Shown here piece by piece: positions 7,104-13,185 of a DNA stretch of 13,185 nucleotides. The stretch's first letter is position 1. Each line of letters starts with the position of its first letter. A program made the translations under genes and the position numbers. A model generated the notes under the pieces. It was not told the DNA's origin. It made no database searches and saw nothing but the letters and a program-made list of their open reading frames with translations. Origin of the DNA: an uncultured Pseudomonadales bacterium (GTDB taxonomy: Bacteria; Pseudomonadota; Gammaproteobacteria; Pseudomonadales; IMCC2047); contig CAMYKE010000061.1 of assembly GCA_947258895.1 (NCBI GenBank), forward strand, positions 1 to 13,185, in the 5' to 3' direction.

Positions 7104-7175
7104 TATCCCCTTCGTCGGAAAATCCCGTACACCGCACAATCTCTCGGCGATAATTCCAAAAATCGGTGAGATATG
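7104..7175 (+). repeat. 72-bp direct repeat, copy 2
   Basis: Second copy, 110 bases downstream of the first, with a single mismatch and the same internal hairpin. It ends at the base before the minus-strand stop-codon complement at 7177-7179, so the DUF3570 mRNA would enter this hairpin immediately after its stop. Confidence 0.95.
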
Positions 7176-7176
7176 T

Positions 7177-8331
7177 CTAGTACCAGACCGAAAAGAATAG
7201 CCGAATCACATCGGCATCGAAGCCGTAGAGGGGCTCTTCGCCGGGCAGGGCGACCTGGGTCACGTCCCGGAAGTTGTCGTAGTCGAAGATAATGTGATCC
7301 CACTGCAGGTTGATGGTGGCGCGGTCGACAAATTTGCCGCGCAGGTACGGGATCGAGTAGCTGACTCCGGCTCCCATGGTCTGGCTGGTCAGTTCACTCA
7401 ACTCTTTGTCACGGGCCCGGAAATCCTTGTCGTCCAGCGAGGCGAAGCTGAACAGGTCGTCATAGAAGTAGGCGCTGCTCTGCGCATACTGGCGGAATTT
7501 CAGGTCTACGATCCAGTCTTCGCTGAAGGTATGGGTGTAACCCAGCTGGAAGGTGTGGCCCTCGATATCCCAGTCATCGGTGTAATAGCGGTAGCTGAAT
7601 TTGAGCGCCGCCCGCCACGGCAGGAAGTAACTGGCGGACAGGTTCGCCGCGTCGCTGGTGCGGGTCCGCGGGTACACCTCGGTGGCGGTCTGAAAGCCCT
7701 GGGCAGGATCGAGCGGATCGTTGAGAAAGCGATAACTGCGATAGGGATTATTGAGGTAGCCTTCTTCGGTGATGGCCTCGAAGCTCAGGCTTGCCATCAG
7801 CCGGGGAGTCAGAATCTGGCTGATGCCAAACCGATAGTTGTGGCGATCGGTTTCGTCGAAAAAGGACTCGTTACCAGTTTGCATCACCTCGTCGGCACCG
7901 CGCGAGTAACCAAAGGAGAGGGTGGTAAGGTCGCCAAACATGTCCTGGCTGACGTTGATGTAAAAGGTGCTGGCCGCGTAATCGTTTTCCTCACTACTGG
8001 TAAAACCGCCGCTGATGACGGATTTGTCGTGCAGGTAATCGGCGGTAAGGCTGTATTCGGTGCGCTCTTCACTGTATTCACTGGCGCCGCTGGCCAGCAC
8101 GTCGATGGAGGCGCTGCTGACGCTGTCCACATAGTAGTTGGCGCTTACCGAGACGGTCTCGGCAAAACTCTTGCGCACCAGCACTGATGGGCCGTCGATG
8201 GTCATGCCGCCGCCATCATAGCTGTGATACATGATGTCCGCCCGATCCTCCGGCAGGATTGCGGCACTGACGCCGCTTGCCAGGAGCAGCCCCGCCAGGG
8301 CCAGGACAAGGAAGCGTCTAATTGCAGCCAC
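7177..8331 (-). CDS. DUF3570 outer-membrane protein
   Basis: A 384-residue predicted outer-membrane beta-barrel of unknown function. The start chosen is GTG at 8331, which has GGGAGG five bases before it and yields a clean signal peptide (AAIRRFLVLALAGLLLASGVS, cleaved near residue 23). It overlaps the stop of the DUF4266 gene by 14 bases; a longer frame to 8427 only reads back through that gene. The mature N-terminus carries the DUF3570 block: EDRADIMYHSYDGGGMTIDG (28-47), VLVRKSF (50-56) and YYVDSVSSASIDV (66-78). Alternating strands follow to a terminal aromatic strand (RLFFSVWY). Residues 77-84 read DVLASGAS, which resembles the Ser/Thr-Gly-Ala-Ser/Thr target of ApbE. DUF3570, DUF4266, thioredoxin and ApbE genes are, to my knowledge, often neighbours. 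Confidence 0.88.
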   Translation of the reverse strand: MAAIRRFLVLALAGLLLASGVSAAILPEDRADIMYHSYDGGGMTIDGPSVLVRKSFAETVSVSANYYVDSVSSASIDVLASGASEYSEERTEYSLTADYLHDKSVISGGFTSSEENDYAASTFYINVSQDMFGDLTTLSFGYSRGADEVMQTGNESFFDETDRHNYRFGISQILTPRLMASLSFEAITEEGYLNNPYRSYRFLNDPLDPAQGFQTATEVYPRTRTSDAANLSASYFLPWRAALKFSYRYYTDDWDIEGHTFQLGYTHTFSEDWIVDLKFRQYAQSSAYFYDDLFSFASLDDKDFRARDKELSELTSQTMGAGVSYSIPYLRGKFVDRATINLQWDHIIFDYDNFRDVTQVALPGEEPLYGFDADVIRLFFSVWY

Positions 8332-8554
8332 AACCGCCTCCCGCGCCGCCTTCGGCCCCGCGTGCGCCTTCGCGCGCCTGGAACACGTGATGCAGATAGG
8401 AATTGGCGACCGGATCGCGGTCGGCACTCATGATCGGGTCGGCCAGGTTGTCTCGCTGGTAGGGCTTTACCCAGGGCTCGATCGGTTTCATCGCACAGCC
8501 CGCTCCGCCCAGCGAAATCAGCATCAGCAGGATGAGGTAGCGATAGCGCTGCAT
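8318..8554 (-). CDS. DUF4266 lipoprotein with GGGCGCN C-terminus
   Basis: A 78-residue small lipoprotein. The signal segment (residues 7-19) ends in GGAGC, so Cys20 would be lipidated; Gly at -3 makes the lipobox slightly atypical. The family block PWVKPYQRDNLADPIM (27-42), a DRDPVANSYLHHVF segment with His55-His56, and a Gly-rich linker lead to the last residues GGGCGCN with Cys75 and Cys77. This tail is the hallmark of DUF4266 and suggests metal, haem or thiol chemistry, or a post-translational modification, but no function is established that I know of. GGAG seven bases before the ATG is a good ribosome binding site. It lies 13 bases after the TlpA gene and overlaps the DUF3570 start, so the three are coupled. 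Confidence 0.88.
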   Translation of the reverse strand: MQRYRYLILLMLISLGGAGCAMKPIEPWVKPYQRDNLADPIMSADRDPVANSYLHHVFQAREGARGAEGGAGGGCGCN

Positions 8555-8567
8555 CTGCGTACTCCGA

Positions 8568-9050
8568 TTACTCGCGGACCAGTTTCTTGATTTGCGCCTG
8601 GTAGTCGTCCTCGTAGCCGCGCTTGTAGCCGCGGTGCAGGAAGCGCATGTTGCCGTCGCGGTCCACCAGAATAGTGGTGGGCATGGCGTCTACGTCGAAC
8701 AACTTGCTGATTTCGTTGCTGCTGTCATAGAGCACGGGAAAAGTAACGGGAATATCCCGCAGCACCTTGTCCGCTTTGCGCGAGTCGTCGTCGATATTCA
8801 CCCCGAACACGGAAAAACCCAGCTTCTCATAACGCTGGTGCAGGTCATCCAGCAGCGGCATTTCCTGGCGACAGGGGCCGCACCAGGAAGCCCAGAAGTT
8901 TATCAGCACCACCTGGCCGCGATATTCGCTGAGGCGCAGGTTCTCGCCCGAGTTGCTTTTCAGGGTGAAGTCCGGCGCCGGGCCTTCGATGGCTGACGCC
9001 GACGCGAACGTGCTGGCAAAAAACAGGATACTAAACAATACGGACTTCAT
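8568..9050 (-). CDS. TlpA/ResA-like periplasmic thioredoxin
   Basis: A 160-residue thiol-disulfide oxidoreductase of the TlpA/AhpC-TSA class. A Sec signal peptide (MKSVLFSILFFASTFASASA) precedes the redoxin fold: APDFTLKSNSGENLRLSEY (25-43), VVLINFWASWCGPCRQEMP (47-65) with active-site Cys57 and Cys60, an IDDDSRKADKVL insert after strand three, the cis-Pro loop AMPTT (Pro124) and the ILVDRDGNMRFLHRG strand (127-141). The start at 9050 is supported by GAGG seven bases before the ATG; the frame continues upstream only as a shadow of the barrel gene. Likely roles are reducing haem-binding Cys pairs of the c-type cytochrome encoded upstream or controlling the Cys-rich tail of the DUF4266 lipoprotein. 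Both are inferences from position. Confidence 0.9.
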   Translation of the reverse strand: MKSVLFSILFFASTFASASAIEGPAPDFTLKSNSGENLRLSEYRGQVVLINFWASWCGPCRQEMPLLDDLHQRYEKLGFSVFGVNIDDDSRKADKVLRDIPVTFPVLYDSSNEISKLFDVDAMPTTILVDRDGNMRFLHRGYKRGYEDDYQAQIKKLVRE

Positions 9051-9099
9051 GTCATTACCTCGGAGTGTGGAAAAAGAGTGTGTAAAACGCGTCATGATG

Positions 9100-9737
9100 C
9101 TAGAAAAAAAACGTAAAGCCGGTGTTGAACTGGAGGTTGTGGGTTTCCTCTTCCGCGCCAAAACTGTCGCGATCAAAAATGTGGTCGCGCACGTCAAAGT
9201 GCAGGGCGATCCAATCGGTTAGCAGCAAGCGATAGCCCGCGCCGGCGGTAATGGTGAACCAGCTGTCACCGGCGAATTCGGTGCTGCCGGCCCCTGCAAC
9301 AAGGTAAAACGAGGAATTAAAGGCAAACCGGTTGGCAATAAAGGAAACAGGTTCCAGCCCACGGACAGGTCGTACCAGGTGTAATCGCGGTCCGCGTCGC
9401 TGAACAGCGGCGAACCACCGCTGAGTTGCTCGAAGCTGGTCAGGTCACCGCTGGCCTGTCCATAGGTCGCCTCGACAAAAAAGTCCTCGGTAAGGTGGTA
9501 TGCAAACCGCGCGCCCAATGCGCTGCTGCTGTCGAAGTCCTCGATAGCGATGATGCCGGCGAAACCGCCGATCTCAAAATTTTCCTTGTCGATTTTCGCC
9601 GTCTTGATCTCGCGGCGCTCGAGTTCCGGCTCGATGACCTGCGCCACCGACTCCTCTTCCGCCAGGGCTGCGGTAATCGGTGCCAGGCCCAGGGCCAGCA
9701 CGCCGCCTAGAAAAAGGTGCTTAAGCCTATTTTCCAT
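9100..9737 (-). pseudogene. Outer-membrane beta-barrel protein with a frameshift
   Basis: The first 132 codons from ATG 9737 give a signal peptide (LKHLFLGGVLALGLAP then ITAALA), a short periplasmic helix and barrel strands (FEIGGFAGIIAIEDFDSS, FFVEATYGQASGD, DYTWYDLSVGWNLFP). After Pro132 (about 9342) this frame becomes meaningless and stops at 9219. The homologous continuation lies one frame over: FIANRFAFNSSFYLVAGAGS onward, through GYRLLLTDWIALHFDVRDH, to a terminal NTGFTFFF and TAG at 9102-9100. The lesion is 1 modulo 3 bases short; a loss of about 10 bases (roughly Gly-Glu-Val) would fit the family as I remember it. Intact length would be about 215 residues. The ATG overlaps the preceding gene by 31 bases. 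It is either a real inactivation or a sequence error. Confidence 0.8.
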
Positions 9738-10588
9738 TCTTCAATTTCCTCGTCGTCATCACGATCGGTTAATACGATGTAGTTTTTGTATTGCAGGCGA
9801 AGGATAAAGCGGCGGCCAAGGTACGCGCGCACGCCGGCGCCTGCGTTCAATGTGTCGTCGACTCGATCTTCCACTGTAACAAGTGTAGACCGTGGATTGG
9901 TTTCCCGCACACCGCCGCCGATGGTCAGAAACGGCGAGACCCGCCAGTGGGGGAAGGGTTGGTGGACGATGCTGAGGGTAGCCGCCCGGCCATTGGAAAA
10001 ATCGCCAAAGGTTTCCGAGAGAGCCCCCTCCAGCGAGACATTGCGTGTCAGGTGATACGCGCCATAGGTGGTAACGGCGCTGCTGCCGCCAAAATCACCC
10101 AGCAGCGCGCCCATTTCCCATTTGCGAGCCATGTAGCTTTCCCGATTGGCGCGGTCAACCGCCAGCGGCTGGTCATTCTGGTCGCTGGTGAGGATCATCT
10201 CGTCGACATGCACCCAGCCCTCGATTGCCCTGGAGTTGCGCACCTTGATCCAGTCGGTGCGCTGCTTCAGCACGGTCACCGTCTCGCCACGTTCTGCGAC
10301 ATAAAAGATCGGGTAGCCACGACCGGGACCGGTCCGGATATTGATAAAGGCTTCGTGCACGGTAGCCCGCAACGCCTCATTCTTGCCTCCCCAGCTCAGG
10401 ATCGCCACCGGTCCGGCAGCCTGGACTGCCATCGGGGCCAGGCTCAGCAGCATGCCCATGGCCAGCGTCGCTAGCAACGCGCCGCTGGCCGGACGGCCTG
10501 ATTGTGGCTCGCAGCCACAGCCTTTTGCCTGGCGGGCAGTATACGGCGGTTGCCAGCGAAACGGGCGAAGTGGGTGTCGAGGTGCCAT
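9707..10588 (-). CDS. SH3-domain protein with C-terminal outer-membrane barrel
   Basis: A 293-residue envelope protein. The ATG at 10588 has GGAG four bases before it and lies 12 bases after the upstream gene. It gives a long, Arg-rich n-region, then a hydrophobic segment (36-56) ending AVQAAG. A bacterial SH3 domain follows (about 75-133): EAFINIRTGPGRGYPIFYVA, RGETVTVLKQRTDWIKVR and EGWVHVDEM. From about 158 the chain alternates as an eight-stranded-type barrel (GALLGDFGGSSAVTTYGAYH, RVSPFLTIGGGVRETNP, RFILRLQYKNYIV) and ends WKIGLSTFF with terminal Phe, as outer-membrane proteins do. A periplasmic SH3 domain tethered to a barrel suggests peptidoglycan or partner binding. A later start at Met44 would leave no positive n-region. 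The odd KGCGCEP sits in the presumed signal. Confidence 0.82.
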   Translation of the reverse strand: MAPRHPLRPFRWQPPYTARQAKGCGCEPQSGRPASGALLATLAMGMLLSLAPMAVQAAGPVAILSWGGKNEALRATVHEAFINIRTGPGRGYPIFYVAERGETVTVLKQRTDWIKVRNSRAIEGWVHVDEMILTSDQNDQPLAVDRANRESYMARKWEMGALLGDFGGSSAVTTYGAYHLTRNVSLEGALSETFGDFSNGRAATLSIVHQPFPHWRVSPFLTIGGGVRETNPRSTLVTVEDRVDDTLNAGAGVRAYLGRRFILRLQYKNYIVLTDRDDDEEIEEWKIGLSTFF

Positions 10589-10600
10589 GAATCTCCAGCG

Positions 10601-13185
10601 CTATTGGGGGATGCGCAGATCAAACGGATTGTTAAAATACTGCGCGCCGATATCCAGCCATTCGGAAATGAGGCGCAGTTCACTGGGTGAGAGCAGTCCG
10701 GTATGGTCGACCTGCGCATCAATGTGCACGGTGCCGTTGTCGACACAATTGGCCGGAGCGGGACTCAGGTCCTGCTGGAAGCGACCACATTGGGCCGGGC
10801 CCGTTTCGAAGCAGGCAAAAAAGCCGTTGCTGTTGTTGGCGCCAGCGCTGCTGAGGGTTTGCTGTACCGGGAAGGTCGTGATCTGCAGCAGCTGGTTGCC
10901 GTCTGCATCGACCACCGTACATTCCCGCTGCCGTTCCGCCAGCGCATTGGCATTGTTGATCCACAGTTCCTGGTCGCCGCTAAGCAGCTCGCGGTAAGAG
11001 CGGTAGTGGTCAGGGTCGATATCCGACACGGCCGAGGTCAGGTCGAGCTGGCCATCGGGTACCTCGGTATTGTTGTTCGAGGTGTGGCAACCGACACAGG
11101 TATCGATCATGTTGTTCTGGGCATCCATGCGGGAATCTCGTACCCGCTCCCAGATAGGCTGGATATGATCGATATAGTTGATCACGATCCGGCCCGGCAG
11201 TTGCGGGTCCAGGTTTGGTACGATAATCGGGGTGCTGGCGGGAATATCGGTCCAGGCGGGATCATAGGTATAGTCGATATCCGGGTCGGGGGTCAGCCCG
11301 CCAGCGGTATCGGTCCACTCGTCGGTATAGGTAATGTGCAGGGAAAGGTCACGTTCCAGCGCGGTCTCATTGCCGTTCGGGCGGCGCAGGTCGTAGACTT
11401 CGGCCATGGTTTCGCCGATCGCGGTGCCAAACAGGTCGGGACGGGCGCCGACGAAGCCGATGGTTGCGCCCAGCGGCTGGGCGCCGGGATTAGCGGATAC
11501 CGGTTGTGAATCGAGGCGCCCGTGGGGCAGTTCGCTATCGCCCGCATGGCAACCCGTACAACGCAGGATTTCGCCGGCGCTGACCTGTAGCCAGTGGTCG
11601 TGGCGTTCGCTGACGCGGCGGCCATTGCTATCGAGCGCACTGATCATGAAAGGCGTATTCGCAGGAACCTTGATGGTCGCGGAGCCATCCGGCTCAACCA
11701 GGGTATAGCCGGCAATCTCCCGCATGCCCTGGGCGGCACTGACGCCAAAGGCGGAACCGGGGAGGTCCTGGATTTCGTCGTCGGGAATCGGCACTGGCTG
11801 CACCACCCTGACAAAGCGAATCGGGCGCTGTGCATAGGCCGTCGTACCCGGTTCGGACAGGGCGCTGATACCCGTTGCTGATACATCGACGCCATCGAGA
11901 TCATAGAAGCTGTCGATCAGCAGTATGCCGCTGTTTTCGTTGTGCAGATCGGCATTGGTGTAGGCGCTATCGTCGATCACAGCCGGAAAGCTGCGCGGCT
12001 CCGCTGCGACGATATCGGTCAGCATGAACCCTTCGCTGGGGGGGACCACTACCTGTTGCGTGTCCTCGGCGGTATCGAATATCCACAATCCATAGAGGGG
12101 CGGCGCCAGCAGGCCGTCCGGAGGGCCGATAGTGCAGGGTTGGAAGAGCCCATCAATGTCGATCACGCGACATGGGCTCCAACTCACCAGCACCCGATTG
12201 GTACCATCCTGCAACGGGTATGCCGCCAGGTACTGACCGCCCGGTGAGAGCAGGTCATCGGTACGAATATCGGTGCTGGTGAGCGGAGTTTGGCTATCGC
12301 CAGTGGCGCCCTGGCCGCCCCAGACGGGCTGGTCAGATTCGACATAACCACTGGTGTCGATAATTACGATGTTGCCACCAAAGCTGTCCGGCTCGAAGGT
12401 GCGCAATACCGAAATAATGCGGCCGTCCTGCATCTGCCTGGGCTGGGTGAATTGTACGTTGCTGCCGGCAGTGCCCGTGTCGCCGCTGTGATGGCCATAC
12501 ACGAGCGAGCTCTGGGCACCGCTCGGATTCAGCCGATGCAGGCTGAGCTGGTTGTTGCCCGGACCATTGTTCCAGCGGCTGAACAGGATTTCGCCGGATT
12601 CCAGGGTGGTAGGGTCCAGGTCATGGCTTTGGTTGAAGGAAATCTGTTCGAAGGAATTCGTTTCGGGGTCATATATGTGCAGGACGGTCGCCGGTACGTC
12701 ACGGCCTTCCTCCAGCGCGGCATAGATCAGGGCGCGGCCTTCATTGAGCTGACGCGCCTGCGCTGCGACCTGACGGGTCGAACTGAACACGATCCGGTCA
12801 TCGGTCAGGAAATGAGGTGCGATATCTTGCGCCCCGCCCACTTCGACGCCCTCGTTTCGTGTTAACCGTGACGGGATCACATAGCCCAGTTCCCCGGTCA
12901 CGAAATTATAGGACCACAGGTTCCAGGTGGTAAATTCCAGGTTGTTGGCAAACGGTTCCGGAACGACCCGGGCGGCAAAGATCAGCACCTCGCCATCGAA
13001 AGAGGTGTCCAGGTCTTTGATGTCAATCGCTAGCTCGGTCTCGGCAACGCCTTCCTCCAGAGCGACGATCGCCGCAATCTGCGGTGTGAGATTGACTTCC
13101 TCGGCAAGATTGGAAGACCGGCTACGCACCAGCAATTCCGCACCCGGGTTGAACGCATCGGGGTCGCGCAGATCCCATTCCATAT
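10601..13185 (-). CDS. HzsA-related diheme c-type protein, 5' end outside window
   Basis: At least 860 residues, with the N-terminus beyond base 13185: the first visible ATG (13183) is in mid-domain and no signal peptide is seen. The N-terminal 350 residues show propeller-like repeats (SFDGEVLIFAAR, FLTDDRIVFSSTR, LESGEILFSRW, MQDGRIISVLR, LSPGGQYLAAYP). About 355-400 resembles the hydrazine synthase alpha-subunit middle domain (GFMLTDIVAAEPRSFPAVI). EPDGSATIKVPANTPF (497-512) leads to haem motif CTGCH (542-546, DNA 11560-11546), and CVGCH (696-700, DNA 11098-11084) is a second. Six further cysteines (338, 350, 755, 791, 799, 813) may form disulfides. A periplasmic or surface location is expected. 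Genes for the other hydrazine synthase subunits are absent, so hydrazine synthesis is not implied. It is the first gene visible of the cluster. Confidence 0.82.
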   Translation of the reverse strand, partial: MEWDLRDPDAFNPGAELLVRSRSSNLAEEVNLTPQIAAIVALEEGVAETELAIDIKDLDTSFDGEVLIFAARVVPEPFANNLEFTTWNLWSYNFVTGELGYVIPSRLTRNEGVEVGGAQDIAPHFLTDDRIVFSSTRQVAAQARQLNEGRALIYAALEEGRDVPATVLHIYDPETNSFEQISFNQSHDLDPTTLESGEILFSRWNNGPGNNQLSLHRLNPSGAQSSLVYGHHSGDTGTAGSNVQFTQPRQMQDGRIISVLRTFEPDSFGGNIVIIDTSGYVESDQPVWGGQGATGDSQTPLTSTDIRTDDLLSPGGQYLAAYPLQDGTNRVLVSWSPCRVIDIDGLFQPCTIGPPDGLLAPPLYGLWIFDTAEDTQQVVVPPSEGFMLTDIVAAEPRSFPAVIDDSAYTNADLHNENSGILLIDSFYDLDGVDVSATGISALSEPGTTAYAQRPIRFVRVVQPVPIPDDEIQDLPGSAFGVSAAQGMREIAGYTLVEPDGSATIKVPANTPFMISALDSNGRRVSERHDHWLQVSAGEILRCTGCHAGDSELPHGRLDSQPVSANPGAQPLGATIGFVGARPDLFGTAIGETMAEVYDLRRPNGNETALERDLSLHITYTDEWTDTAGGLTPDPDIDYTYDPAWTDIPASTPIIVPNLDPQLPGRIVINYIDHIQPIWERVRDSRMDAQNNMIDTCVGCHTSNNNTEVPDGQLDLTSAVSDIDPDHYRSYRELLSGDQELWINNANALAERQRECTVVDADGNQLLQITTFPVQQTLSSAGANNSNGFFACFETGPAQCGRFQQDLSPAPANCVDNGTVHIDAQVDHTGLLSPSELRLISEWLDIGAQYFNNPFDLRIPQ

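Larger units (their letters stand above)
6843..7176. repeat. Repeat-filled convergent spacer
   Basis: This is the whole gap between the 3' ends of apbE and the DUF3570 gene. I find no coding frame of merit in it. It consists of three related units: a diverged inverted copy (about 6857-6982), a direct copy (6994-7065) and a second direct copy (7104-7175) ending one base before the DUF3570 stop. The inverted unit carries about 50 extra bases in its centre. It may act as a two-way terminator. Confidence 0.75.

Noticed and set aside
6994..7175. CRISPR-like array
   Set aside because: Only two direct copies of 72 bp with a 38-bp spacer, plus an inverted copy, and no cas genes; this is an intergenic repeat element.
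7294..8187. 297-codon open frame on the plus strand
   Set aside because: It is antisense to the DUF3570 gene, which has a signal peptide and the family block.
9051..9197. N-terminal extension of the TlpA-like protein to 9197
   Set aside because: The added residues are a frame-shadow of the barrel gene's 3' end. The ATG at 9050 has its own ribosome binding site and signal peptide.
9335..9350. Programmed ribosomal frameshift in the barrel gene
   Set aside because: No slippery heptamer or following pseudoknot is evident, and the homology gap suggests lost codons, so a deletion or sequence error is simpler.
10601..13185. Hydrazine synthase and anammox metabolism
   Set aside because: Similarity is to one subunit only; no other anammox gene is visible and the neighbours are proteobacterial envelope genes.

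Overview
The window looks like chromosomal DNA from a GC-rich gammaproteobacterium, probably aquatic and Pseudomonas-, Cellvibrionales- or Shewanella-like. This rests on a DesA-type desaturase, a medium-chain-length PHA depolymerase with the Pseudomonas active-site arrangement, a type II secretion GspN, a DUF4124 protein and an envelope cluster with DUF3570, DUF4266 and a HzsA-related diheme protein. The taxonomy is inferred from protein families only. I see no rRNA, tRNA, CRISPR array, transposase or phage gene.

Left part (1-2190). On the minus strand a HlyD/MacA-type periplasmic adaptor (1633-497) overlaps an ABC ATPase that runs off the window at base 1. The matching permease is presumably beyond the edge. 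A DUF4124 envelope protein (1744-2190) is transcribed divergently. Next comes a gene-poor stretch (2191-2646) holding one probable 34-residue single-helix membrane protein on the minus strand.

Middle part (2647-6842). The desA fatty-acid desaturase lies on the minus strand (3828-2647). On the plus strand follow phaZ (4115-4951), then a gspN-like gene (5071-5859) translationally coupled by a 4-bp overlap to apbE (5856-6842), an FAD:protein FMN transferase. A clear TATAAT lies upstream of gspN.

Convergent gap (6843-7176). This 334-bp spacer between apbE and the DUF3570 gene is built almost entirely from a repeated element. There are two near-identical 72-bp direct copies 110 bp apart, plus a diverged inverted copy that forms a perfect 26-bp inverted repeat.

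Right part (7177-13185, minus strand). Six tightly packed genes read, in transcription order: a HzsA-related diheme protein (5' end outside the window), an SH3-domain/beta-barrel protein, an outer-membrane beta-barrel protein broken by a frameshift, a TlpA-like thioredoxin, a DUF4266 lipoprotein ending in GGGCGCN, and a DUF3570 outer-membrane protein. Several genes overlap or are spaced by a few bases. apbE faces them from the other side of the repeat block. Together they suggest a dedicated redox or maturation module of the cell envelope: c-type haem, thiol chemistry, a Cys-tailed lipoprotein, two to three outer-membrane barrels and a flavin transferase. Its substrate is not evident from the sequence. 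This is the most likely place for a poorly described system.
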